This document shows, in pieces, positions 33,232-41,612 of a DNA stretch of 64,000 nt. Position 1 is the first letter of the stretch, and every line of letters begins with the position of its first letter. Position numbers and translations under genes: made by a program. Under the pieces are notes generated by a model. That model saw nothing but the letters and a program-made list of their open reading frames with translations. It ran no database searches and was not told the DNA's origin. The stretch lies in assembly GCF_018119395.1 (NCBI RefSeq), contig NZ_JAGPWD010000016.1, forward strand, positions 1 to 64,000, in the 5' to 3' direction. The stretch comes from Massilia sp. ZL223 (GTDB taxonomy: Bacteria; Pseudomonadota; Gammaproteobacteria; Burkholderiales; Burkholderiaceae_D).

Positions 33232-34874
33232 TGCACGACCACTGGCGCGGCCGCGAGCGCTATACCGTTTTCGACTCCGACTATGGCGACGGCGCCGCCG
33301 TGCGCGCGCTGTTCGATGCATGGCGCGCCGATCCCCAGCGCCCGGCCAGGCTGCACGTGGTGGCGCTGGCCGATGGACTGATGCCGGGCTTTCATCGCAT
33401 ACCGCAGGACGAAGCGGGCCTGAGCCTGGACTTGCTGGCGGCGCCGCTGGATGCGGCCCTGGCCCAGCTGTCGGCGAGCCTGGATGCCATCCGCCTGCAC
33501 CGCGTCAGCGCGCCCGGCGCCGCCTTCGCGCGTCCGCTGGCGCGCCTCGCCGCGCTCGGCGCGCGCCTTGCGACGTCCGGCCTGGATGAGGAGCAGCGGC
33601 GCGCGCTCCAGCAGCAGGGCTTCGTGTTCGACGGCGACCAGGCCGTGTTCGCGAGCCGCAAGCCGCGCCTGCCGGCAACGCCCACGCCCGAGCGCCGCGC
33701 GCTGGTGATCGGCGCCGGGCTGGCGGGGTCGAGCGCCGCCTGGCGCCTGTGCGCGCGCGGCTGGCAGGTGACGCTGCTGGAGCGCCATCCGCGCCCGGCG
33801 ATGGAAGCCTCGGGCAACCTGGCCGGCATCTTCATGCCGCTGCTCTCGCGCGACGACAACATCCCCACGCGCCTGACCCGCGCCGCCTACCTGTACGCGC
33901 TGCGCCAGTGGGAACAGCTGGGCGGCGTCGGCCGCGCGATCGAAGGCCAGGCCTGCGGCGTGCTGCAGCTGGCGCGCGATCCCGGGCACGCGGCCGTGTC
34001 GCGCGCGCTCGCGGCCGAAGGGACGCTGCCGCCCGCATTCGCGCGCTGGCTGGAACCCGGACCGGCCGAAGCCCTGCTCGGACTGCCGGCGCCGGATGGC
34101 GGCTGGCTGTTCCCGCAGGGCGGGTGGGCAAGGCCGGGCAGCGTCTGCGAGACCATGCTGGCCGCCTGCGGCGCGGGTTTGCAACAGCGTTTCGGCGTGG
34201 GCAGCGTCAGTCTGGAACGCGCCGGCGAGGAATGGATCGCGCGCAGGAAGGACGGTGCGGAGCTGGGCCGGGCGCCCACGGTGGTGCTGGCCAACGGCGC
34301 CGGCGCGCTCCAGCTGCCGCAGGCGGCCGCGCTGCCGATCTCCCTGCTGCGCGGGCAGGTGAGCCACCTCGACGCCGGCCAGGCGCCGGCGCTGCCGCTG
34401 GTGCTGTGCCGCGAGGCCTACCTGACGCCCGCCGCGAACGGCATCGTCTGCGCGGGCGCGACCTACGATCTCGACAGCGACCCGCAGCTGCGCGCAGCCA
34501 GCCACGAAGAGAACCTGGCGCGCATGCGCGCCCTGGTGTCCGACCCGCAGGCGGCGCTGGATGCGCCGCTCCTGGGCCGCGTCGGCTTCCGCTGCGTGGC
34601 GCCGGACCGCCTGCCGCTGGTCGGCCGGCTGCCGGATTTCGCCTCCGCCGGCAGCACCGAGCGCCTGCGCGACGTGCCGCGCCACCCCGGCCTGCATGCG
34701 CTGCTGGGCTATGCCTCGCGCGGCCTGATCTGGGCGCCGCTGGCGGCCGAATTGCTCGCCGCCCAGCTGGAAGGCGAGCCGCTGCCGCTCGAGATGAACC
34801 TGGTCGACGCGCTCGATCCGGCGCGCTTCGTGCTGCGCGCCCGCCGCAGCAGCCGTGTACCCCTTATCGACTGA
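33231..34874 (+). CDS. mnmC: MnmC-like FAD-dependent oxidoreductase with decayed methyltransferase part
   Basis: A 548-residue protein. The C-terminal about 400 residues are the FAD-dependent oxidoreductase half of MnmC (VIGAGLAGSSAAWRL, LERHPRPAMEASGN, GWLFPQGGWARPG), which processes cmnm5s2U at tRNA position 34. The N-terminal 150 residues align in outline with the methyltransferase half (YTVFDSDYGDGAAVRALFDAW, DPQRPARLHVV), but the SAM-binding glycine motif is altered (DYGDG for GFGLG), the domain is about 80 residues short, and the catalytic LDGFAPAKNPEMW motif is absent. So only the first reaction is expected here. It overlaps tag by one base. A longer frame upstream is a shadow. Confidence 0.83.
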   Translation: MHDHWRGRERYTVFDSDYGDGAAVRALFDAWRADPQRPARLHVVALADGLMPGFHRIPQDEAGLSLDLLAAPLDAALAQLSASLDAIRLHRVSAPGAAFARPLARLAALGARLATSGLDEEQRRALQQQGFVFDGDQAVFASRKPRLPATPTPERRALVIGAGLAGSSAAWRLCARGWQVTLLERHPRPAMEASGNLAGIFMPLLSRDDNIPTRLTRAAYLYALRQWEQLGGVGRAIEGQACGVLQLARDPGHAAVSRALAAEGTLPPAFARWLEPGPAEALLGLPAPDGGWLFPQGGWARPGSVCETMLAACGAGLQQRFGVGSVSLERAGEEWIARRKDGAELGRAPTVVLANGAGALQLPQAAALPISLLRGQVSHLDAGQAPALPLVLCREAYLTPAANGIVCAGATYDLDSDPQLRAASHEENLARMRALVSDPQAALDAPLLGRVGFRCVAPDRLPLVGRLPDFASAGSTERLRDVPRHPGLHALLGYASRGLIWAPLAAELLAAQLEGEPLPLEMNLVDALDPARFVLRARRSSRVPLID

Positions 34875-34938
34875 TCAATATTCTGTTGCTTTGTCGCAAT
34901 AGAAAACTCCGTCTAGGAAATTGTCAACTTTACGCAGG

Positions 34939-34944
34939 TATAAT
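34939..34944 (+). promoter_or_regulatory. Candidate -10 box for the two-component genes
   Basis: TATAAT in an AT-rich stretch 33 bases before the kinase start. A TTGTCA lies only 12 bases upstream of it, too close for a standard -35. Confidence 0.45.
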
Positions 34945-34976
34945 TTACTGCTGGTAACTTTTCTCGGGCTGCAGGG

Positions 34977-35681
34977 ATGGAAGAAACACAACATTCAAAC
35001 GAGCTGTTCATGTTTCTCGCGTCCACCGCGCACGACATGAAGAATTCGATCAGTGTCCTGTCCGGCACGCTCGAACGCCTGCTCGACGCGGCCTCGCCCG
35101 ATACCGAAAAGGCCTACCCGCAAATGGCGCAGATGCTGTACCAGACGCGCCGCCTGAACGACAACCTGATGCAGCTGCTGGCCTTGTACAAGCGGGTCGG
35201 CAAGCCGGAATATCCCTTCGACGTGCAGCCGCTCGAGGTCGGCCAGCTGGTCGAGCAGGTGGTGGCGCTGGAGCGCGTGCTGCTGGAATCGCGCGGCATC
35301 GCGCTCGAACTCGACGTCGATCCCGAGCTGATCTGGCACTTCGACGAGGACCTGATCGTCGGCGTGGTCTCGCACGCCATCAACAACGCCGTGCACTACA
35401 CGCGCGACCGCATCCGCCTGGCGCTGCGCGAGGTCGACGGCATGCTCGAGATCCGCGTCGAGGACAATGGCGCCGGTTTCCCCAAGGCGCTGCTGGACGC
35501 CGGCGGCGCGCCCGCCAGCGATGCCAGCGGCGTGAACTTCCTGACCAACAGCGCCGGCCTGGGCCTGTACTTCTCCGGCGAGGTGGCGAAGATGCACCGC
35601 CACCGCGAGCGCCACGGCCGCGTCGCCCTCGAGAACGGCGGCCGGCTTGGCGGCGGCTGCTTCATCCTGACCCTGCCATGA
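34977..35681 (+). CDS. Soluble sensor histidine kinase without input domain
   Basis: A 234-residue kinase consisting only of the catalytic core. The phosphorylated His is in STAHDMKNSISVLSG at about residue 19; the ATP-binding domain has the N-box HAINNAVHY, the G1 box DNGAGF and the G2 box GLGLYF. There is no membrane segment or sensor domain, so input must come from a partner or from the cytoplasm. It overlaps the following response regulator by four bases (ATGA), so the two are translationally coupled and almost certainly a cognate pair. Confidence 0.88.
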   Translation: MEETQHSNELFMFLASTAHDMKNSISVLSGTLERLLDAASPDTEKAYPQMAQMLYQTRRLNDNLMQLLALYKRVGKPEYPFDVQPLEVGQLVEQVVALERVLLESRGIALELDVDPELIWHFDEDLIVGVVSHAINNAVHYTRDRIRLALREVDGMLEIRVEDNGAGFPKALLDAGGAPASDASGVNFLTNSAGLGLYFSGEVAKMHRHRERHGRVALENGGRLGGGCFILTLP

Positions 35682-37414
35682 GCGCCATTCTCACTTCCTC
35701 CGCGGCGGCCCCCGTCATGGACCAGGTCGACTGGGCCGCCAAGAACTACCTCGTGGTCGACGACTTCGTCGGCGTGCGCCAGCTGCTGCGCGAGAGCCTG
35801 CGCAGCCTGGGCGCCCGGAACATCGACCAGGCTTCCAGCGGCGGCGAGGCCATGGGCCTGCTGAACAAGCTGCGCTACGACGTGGTGCTGTGCGACTACA
35901 ACCTGGGCGAGGGCAAGAACGGCCAGCAGGTGCTGGAGGAAGTCCGCATCCGCAACCTGCTGCTGCCCTCGAGCGTGTTCCTGATGGTCTCGGCCGAGAA
36001 GAGCGTCGAGTCGGTGATGGGCGCGGCCGAGCACCAGCCGGACGCCTACCTGGTCAAGCCGATCACCGAAGGCGTGCTGCTCACGCGCCTGAACCGCGTG
36101 TGGCGCAAGAAGCAGGTGTTCCGCCTGATCGACCAGGCCTATGCCGAGAAGGACTATTTGCGCGCCGCGCGCCTGTGCGACGAGCAGATCGCCGCCAGCC
36201 GCGTGCACGAGATCGAACTGCTGCGCATGAAGGCGCGCCTGATGGAAAAGAGCGGCGAGCCGGGCAAGGCGCGCGAAGCCTACGAGCGCGTGCTGGCCCA
36301 GCGCGAGTACCAGTGGGCGCGCGCCGGCCTGGCCAAGATCCGCCTGGCGGACGGCGAATTCGAGCAGGCGCGCCAGATGTTCCAGACCGTGATCGCCGAG
36401 AACCGCTACTACATCGACGCCTACGACCAGCTGGCCGCCTGCTACAAGGGCCTGGGCATGCACGAGGAAGCGGCCGCGATCCTGGAACGCGCGGCCAAGC
36501 TGTCGCCGAATTCAGTGCCGCGCCAGCGCAAGCTGGGCCAGGCCTGCCTGCGCCTGGGGAACGTGCCGCTGGCCGAGAAGGCCTTCCGCAAGTGCATCGC
36601 GATCGGGGAGTACTCGATCCTCAAGACCCCGGACGCCTACCTGGGCCTGGCCCGCGTCTGCGGCCTGAAGAACGACCCGAAAGAGGCGCTGCAGCTGCTG
36701 CTCGCGGCCCAGCGCGAGTTCGGCGCCGACCAGGAAGACCTGCAGCTGCGCGCCAAGATCACCGAGGGCCTGGTCTACCACGAGAGCGGCGACTACCGCC
36801 GCGCGCGCAAGGCCGGCGACGAGCTGGAAGAGCTGTTGCAGAACAATCCGGCCCGGCCCGACACCGCCACCTGCCTGGAGATGGCGACCCTGCTGTTCGC
36901 GGTCGGCGTCAAGGACGCGCCGGTCGAGCTGCTGTGCTACGTGGTGCGCAACAACCACGACAACACCACGCTGCTGGACGAAGTGCAGCAGATCTTTGAA
37001 AAAGCGCGCATGGGCGAGGAGGGCGAGGCCCTGGTGCGCGGTGCGCGCAAGGAAGCGGTCGACCTGATGAACCAGGGCGTGCTGCTGTGGAAGACCGGCA
37101 AGCTGCCGGAAGCGGTGGAATGGATGCGCAATGCGCGCAAGGCGCTGCCGAACAATGTACGCATCCTGTTCAACGCGGTGCAGATCCTGATCTCGCACAT
37201 GCAGCAGCGCGGCTACGATCCCGACCTCGACGCCGAGGCGCACGACATCCTGGAGCGGGTCGACTACCTGCAGCCGGGACAGCAGCGCTTCGCGCAGCTG
37301 ATGGAGCAGCTCACGCAGCTGCTGCCCAAGCCGGCGGAACCCGAGGCGCCCGCTGCGCAAGACAGCGCCGCGGCGCCGGCTGCGGAAGAAAGCGCAAGCG
37401 AAGCGCCGGCCTAG
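35678..37414 (+). CDS. Response regulator with TPR output domain
   Basis: A 578-residue response regulator. The receiver domain is N-terminal (about 22-145): VVDDF, phosphoacceptor Asp in LCDYNLGE, Ser in MVSAEKS and Lys in LVKPI. The rest is a long run of tetratricopeptide-like helices (e.g. LGMHEEAAAILERAAKLSPNS, LRLGNVPLAEKAFRK), ending in an Ala/Glu/Pro-rich tail. There is no DNA-binding or enzymatic domain, so the output is most likely protein-protein interaction. The start could also be an internal Met at residue 14. Its stop overlaps that of the convergent patatin gene. Confidence 0.88.
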   Translation: MSAILTSSAAAPVMDQVDWAAKNYLVVDDFVGVRQLLRESLRSLGARNIDQASSGGEAMGLLNKLRYDVVLCDYNLGEGKNGQQVLEEVRIRNLLLPSSVFLMVSAEKSVESVMGAAEHQPDAYLVKPITEGVLLTRLNRVWRKKQVFRLIDQAYAEKDYLRAARLCDEQIAASRVHEIELLRMKARLMEKSGEPGKAREAYERVLAQREYQWARAGLAKIRLADGEFEQARQMFQTVIAENRYYIDAYDQLAACYKGLGMHEEAAAILERAAKLSPNSVPRQRKLGQACLRLGNVPLAEKAFRKCIAIGEYSILKTPDAYLGLARVCGLKNDPKEALQLLLAAQREFGADQEDLQLRAKITEGLVYHESGDYRRARKAGDELEELLQNNPARPDTATCLEMATLLFAVGVKDAPVELLCYVVRNNHDNTTLLDEVQQIFEKARMGEEGEALVRGARKEAVDLMNQGVLLWKTGKLPEAVEWMRNARKALPNNVRILFNAVQILISHMQQRGYDPDLDAEAHDILERVDYLQPGQQRFAQLMEQLTQLLPKPAEPEAPAAQDSAAAPAAEESASEAPA

Positions 37415-40400
37415 CGGCAGGACTCGCGCACCCGGCCCGCGTGCACGCCGGCGCCGCGGGCTTCCACACCCGCCCCGTGCCGGCGCAGCAGCTGCGCGCA
37501 CAAGACCTCGATATCGTGGCTGCCGTCGCCGCGCCGTGCCGCATGCGCCGCGTCGCGCAGCGCGCAATCCGCCACGTGCTCCCCGAGCGCGCGGTAGCTC
37601 TCGAACTGGGCGTCGTCGAACCACTGGTCCGCCGTGCTCTGGTGCGGATAGTCCGGATGCAGGCGCCGGTAGTTGAGCAGGTCGGCGTTCTCGTTGCCGA
37701 CGATGGCGGGCTTGATGTACAGGAGCACGCCATCCACCCCGCCGCAGTCGGCCTGGCCGTAGCGGATCACGCCCGCCGCGCAGCTGGCGCCGCACAAGCC
37801 GCTGTCCTTCCTCAGGTCGAGGCGCGAGACGTCGAGGTCGATGCGCACGTGCAGGTCGGTGGCGCAGCGGCGGATCGTGTTGCCCAGGTCCTCGAAGGCC
37901 AGCTCGCGGTCGCTCGCCACGTCGACCGCCACCACCAGGCGGCAGCGGCGCCGCACCAGTTCGTAGATGCCGAGGTTGTCGAAGTGGCCGCCGTCGGACA
38001 GGTGGACGTAGCGGGCGTTGGTGTTGGTCATCCCGAACAGCTCGGCCAGGAGGCTGAACAGGCCGATCGGCGGCGAAGAGCTGGTCCAGGTGGAGCGGCG
38101 CGGGTTCGGGCACCAGCGCCCGAGCCGCACATTGAACATCGTCATCAGGAAGTTCAGCGGCGGCGAGGAATGCGCACCCATGTTGGGACTGGCCGCGGCG
38201 CCCGACAGCGCCACCGCCATCCCGAGCCGCACGCCGGCGTCGTCGTCCGTGCCCACGCCGGAACGCGAGGCGTACTGGCTGGTGGGACGGTAGCAGCCGC
38301 GCGCGGCTTCGCCATGTTGCGCCTGGGCGCCGTCCGGCAGCGGCGGCAGTTCGAAGCCGCACCAGCGCGGCGTGAATGCGAACGAGGCCGCGCGCCGGGT
38401 GCGCCAGGCCAGTTCCTCGCCGCTCACCAGGCTGAGCGAGGTGTTGATGATGGGGTAGGGCCGCTGGGTCCTCAGCTCCGCCAGCAGCAGGTCGTCGCCG
38501 GGATCGAAGCCGGTGAAGGGATGCGGGCGGCGCGCGCGGTTGCTGGCGCCGAAGTAGGCGCGCACCACGCGGTTGCGGTACAACATGTAGAGCGAGAACT
38601 TGTTGATGTCGACCCGCCAGCCGAGCAGCAGGGCGGCGCCGAGGAAGGCGGCGAAGGCCAGGGCCAGGGTGTCGCCGCCGGTCGCCAGGGTGGCGCGCGC
38701 GTGGGCGGCGTATACGCACGCCAGTTGGGCATGCGGGCAATCCACGCTGGGGTAGGCCACCACGGCCTGCACCAGGGCGCTCAGCAGGGCGAAGATCCCG
38801 ACCGTGAACACATAGGGCGCCAGGCGCGCCGCCAGCTCCAGGCGCGAGGGTCCCAGGGCGCGCATGCCGGTACTGGTTCCAGTCCATGAGCCGCTGCCGG
38901 CCTTCAGGCCGAAGGCCGTCATCGCCAGCCAGCCGAGCAGGGTGCCGAAGTTGGACCAGGGCTCGTAGGTCAGCCAGGCCCAGTGCAGCAGCGGGGCGAA
39001 GAAGAAGCTGACGCCGAAGGCCGCCAGCCAGGTGAGCGCGAAGATCGTGGTCCAGGCGCCCTGGCGGCTCCACCATTCGCGGCTGGCGTCGCTGTACAGG
39101 CGGCCGATCAGGCCGATCATCAGGGTCGTGGTGCCCGCGAACAGGGCCATCATCAGCGGCATGCCGAAGCTGGTCAGGGCGATGGCGTTGTTCAGTACCG
39201 GATGGGTGGCCGGTTCGGGCAGCAGGGCGAGGCCGCCGAGCAGCAGCAGGGTGCCGAGGGTGAGGGCGCCCATCGCGCACAGGAAGTGCGACAGGCCTTC
39301 GCCCAGCTCGGCGCGGGTGAGGTCGCGCAGCGGCCGCTCGCTGCCCAGGCCCGCGTCCAGCGCCAGCCCGGCCGCCGCCAGCGGCAGCAGGGTCGCCAGG
39401 CCCCACAGCGCCTGCACCAGCGGCTCCAGCGCGGCGCCGGAGAACAGCGGCACCCCGGGCGCGAAGCTGCGCCCCGCCTCCAGCAGCAGCAGCGCCACCA
39501 CGCAGGCGCCCGCCGCGCACAGCGTGTAGCCGGCGCGCCGGTAGGCGCTGGCGCGGTCGTGCGCCAGGTACCAGCCGCAGGCCCAGACGATGAAGTAGAC
39601 CAGGCCCGGCGCCAGCAGCCATCCCCAGCGCTCGCGCAGGGCCGCGGGCAGCATGCCGTGCCAGGCGTGCAGCTCGCCGCCGTGCGGCCACAGGCCCACG
39701 CTGCCGAGGAAGCCGGCCAGCAGCAGCGGCAGGTTGATGCACCACAGGACCGCGCCCTGCGACAGGGGGAAGCGGCGCAGCCCGCGCGAGCTTTCGGGCT
39801 TGCTGGAGATCGACAGCGCGATGCAGAACACCGCGCCCAGGAACAGCAGCACCGCGAGGATCCAGGCGACATCGGCCAGGTGCGCCCACGGCCCTTCCGG
39901 CGCGACCACGCGGTGCACCGCCCAGACGCAGGCGCGCGGCAGCAGCAGCAGGGCGCACAGCCAGGCCACCAGCATGGCCAGGTTGAGGCCCGTATTGCGC
40001 ACATAGGTGCCGATCAGGGTCCAGGTGTCGGCGCTGAACATGCCGCCGCGCGGCGACAGGTAATTGCTGTACTGGCGCAGGAAGCGCACCGCCGGCGCCT
40101 CGGCGCTGCCGGCGCTGGGGGCCAGCATGGCCTCGACCGCGGCCATGTCGCCCGCATGCGCATGGATGCAGCGCGACAGCCAGCCGCCGATGAAGCCGCC
40201 CCCCGAAACCGTGGACAGGTAGTCGACCCGGCGCAGCAGCTGGCGGGCGGCCAGGGCCTGCAGCACCCCCAGGCCGAAAGTGGCGCTGCGCACCCCGCCG
40301 CCGGACAGGGCCAGCCCCACCAGCTGGCTCCCGTGGGCGCGGCCCAGCAGCTGGCTGGTATCGGGCGGGCAGGGAGAAGACGAGGCTTGCCGGGCGCCCG

Positions 40401-40656
40401 GACGGAGCAGATCGAGTTCGTCTTCGAAAACCTGGCCGAACACGGCGCCGGCGCAGCCGTCGAGGCAGCGCAGGGTGGCGGCGTCGAGTCCGTCCCCGGG
40501 CAGCAGGCCGTGGCGCCGGCGCAGGCGCGCGATGGCGTCGCCCAGCTCGGCCAGCGACGCCGCCTCGGCGGGAGGACGGCAGCCGGCCGCGTCGAGCTTG
40601 CGGCGCAAGTCGGCCACCTGGGCCGGTGTGAGGCTGGAAAAATCAGCGGGTTTCAT
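37411..40656 (-). CDS. Patatin-like phospholipase with internal membrane domain
   Basis: A 1081-residue protein. The patatin oxyanion motif GGGVR is at 119-123 and the nucleophile Ser151 is in STVSGGG. About 11 hydrophobic segments follow between roughly residues 220 and 690, and the catalytic Asp is then found in HLSDGGHFDNLG at about residue 888. The lipase fold is thus interrupted by a large membrane domain, and the enzyme must be anchored in the inner membrane beside its lipid substrate. Start: the ATG giving MKPADFSSLT; a longer frame upstream is not supported. It converges on the TPR response regulator gene. Confidence 0.85.
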   Translation of the reverse strand: MKPADFSSLTPAQVADLRRKLDAAGCRPPAEAASLAELGDAIARLRRRHGLLPGDGLDAATLRCLDGCAGAVFGQVFEDELDLLRPGARQASSSPCPPDTSQLLGRAHGSQLVGLALSGGGVRSATFGLGVLQALAARQLLRRVDYLSTVSGGGFIGGWLSRCIHAHAGDMAAVEAMLAPSAGSAEAPAVRFLRQYSNYLSPRGGMFSADTWTLIGTYVRNTGLNLAMLVAWLCALLLLPRACVWAVHRVVAPEGPWAHLADVAWILAVLLFLGAVFCIALSISSKPESSRGLRRFPLSQGAVLWCINLPLLLAGFLGSVGLWPHGGELHAWHGMLPAALRERWGWLLAPGLVYFIVWACGWYLAHDRASAYRRAGYTLCAAGACVVALLLLEAGRSFAPGVPLFSGAALEPLVQALWGLATLLPLAAAGLALDAGLGSERPLRDLTRAELGEGLSHFLCAMGALTLGTLLLLGGLALLPEPATHPVLNNAIALTSFGMPLMMALFAGTTTLMIGLIGRLYSDASREWWSRQGAWTTIFALTWLAAFGVSFFFAPLLHWAWLTYEPWSNFGTLLGWLAMTAFGLKAGSGSWTGTSTGMRALGPSRLELAARLAPYVFTVGIFALLSALVQAVVAYPSVDCPHAQLACVYAAHARATLATGGDTLALAFAAFLGAALLLGWRVDINKFSLYMLYRNRVVRAYFGASNRARRPHPFTGFDPGDDLLLAELRTQRPYPIINTSLSLVSGEELAWRTRRAASFAFTPRWCGFELPPLPDGAQAQHGEAARGCYRPTSQYASRSGVGTDDDAGVRLGMAVALSGAAASPNMGAHSSPPLNFLMTMFNVRLGRWCPNPRRSTWTSSSPPIGLFSLLAELFGMTNTNARYVHLSDGGHFDNLGIYELVRRRCRLVVAVDVASDRELAFEDLGNTIRRCATDLHVRIDLDVSRLDLRKDSGLCGASCAAGVIRYGQADCGGVDGVLLYIKPAIVGNENADLLNYRRLHPDYPHQSTADQWFDDAQFESYRALGEHVADCALRDAAHAARRGDGSHDIEVLCAQLLRRHGAGVEARGAGVHAGRVRESCR

Positions 40657-40824
40657 GCGCGCTCCGGCAAGATCCTGCTGAAAAGCCGGGCTGCGATGGA
40701 GGAGGCGCGGCGGGGCGCGGCCGGGCGCAGCAGGGCGGACCGGTCCGCCCGGATAGTTCAGCACGGCTGGCGCGCGGGCGCCACCGTTCAGGTCAAGCGA
40801 GGGATCGGGCGCGCATGCGCCGGC

Positions 40825-41487
40825 TCAAGGCTTGTCGGCCTTATTGCGTGCAGAGCGTGCGCCCCGGCCCGGTGCGGAATCGCCGTTGGGCGCGCCATCG
40901 GCGCCTGCGCCGCTTCCATTGCCGGATTGCGGCGCGCCGCCCGAGACGTCGAGCGGCGAGCCGCCTTCCTTGCCGGCGCCGCCATCGGCGGGCATGGCGC
41001 TCGCCACGGCTTGGCGGAATTGGTCTTGGAGCAAGTTCCACCACGCGACCGCTGCCGGCATGGCCGCGCCCGGGGGCTGTTCTTGCTGGGGCGCTTGCGC
41101 TTGTTGCTGCGGTGGCGGTGCGGAAGGGGCGGGGGCAGCCTGCGCCGCCTGGCTGAAGAACTGGGCGAAAGGCGCCATCGTGTCGCCATTGCCGGCCTTG
41201 CCCATGGCCTGGGCCATGCTTTCGCTCATCGACTTCAGGGTGGCGAGGGTGCCGCGCTGTACCTCCAGCGCCTGGATCGTGCCGCGAAGCATGCCGATAT
41301 TCAGGTTCAGCCAGGATTCGACCGCCCTCAGGTCGGCGATCTTCTTGTCCAGCTCATCGGTCGACAGGGTGCTGCCCGACATGCCCGGCACGGTCACGCC
41401 GGGGATGTTCATGCTGCCCCAGAGATTCTTGACGAATTCCAGCGTATCGGTCATTCCGGCCACGTTGGGCATGGGAGGCTTGAGCAT
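40825..41487 (-). CDS. phaM: PhaM-type polyhydroxyalkanoate granule regulator
   Basis: A 220-residue protein resembling PhaM of Ralstonia/Cupriavidus, which binds PHA granules, activates PHA synthase and links granules to DNA. The N-terminal conserved helical region (TDTLEFVKNLWGSM, then ELDKKIADLRAVESWLNLN and MLRGTIQALEVQ) is followed by a Gln/Pro/Ala-rich linker, a second conserved segment (AWWNLLQDQFRQAV) and a Gly/Ala-rich C-terminus with a basic end. No PHA synthase gene is in this window. It is transcribed in the same direction as the patatin gene, 168 bases upstream. Confidence 0.82.
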   Translation of the reverse strand: MLKPPMPNVAGMTDTLEFVKNLWGSMNIPGVTVPGMSGSTLSTDELDKKIADLRAVESWLNLNIGMLRGTIQALEVQRGTLATLKSMSESMAQAMGKAGNGDTMAPFAQFFSQAAQAAPAPSAPPPQQQAQAPQQEQPPGAAMPAAVAWWNLLQDQFRQAVASAMPADGGAGKEGGSPLDVSGGAPQSGNGSGAGADGAPNGDSAPGRGARSARNKADKP

Positions 41488-41600
41488 GGTGGTCTCCGTA
41501 GGTTGGTCTGCCTAGCGTAGCAGATAACTAACAGTCCGGCCACGGCCGGCGTCTCGTCCCACCGTGCACGCCAGCGGAAGCGGGGGCGCCTCCGGCACGC

Positions 41601-41606
41601 TACACT
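41601..41606 (+). promoter_or_regulatory. Candidate -10 box of a leaderless transcript
   Basis: TACACT (four of six matches) ends exactly six bases before the ATG at 41613. No Shine-Dalgarno sequence is seen. Confidence 0.3.
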
Positions 41607-41612
41607 AGCGGC

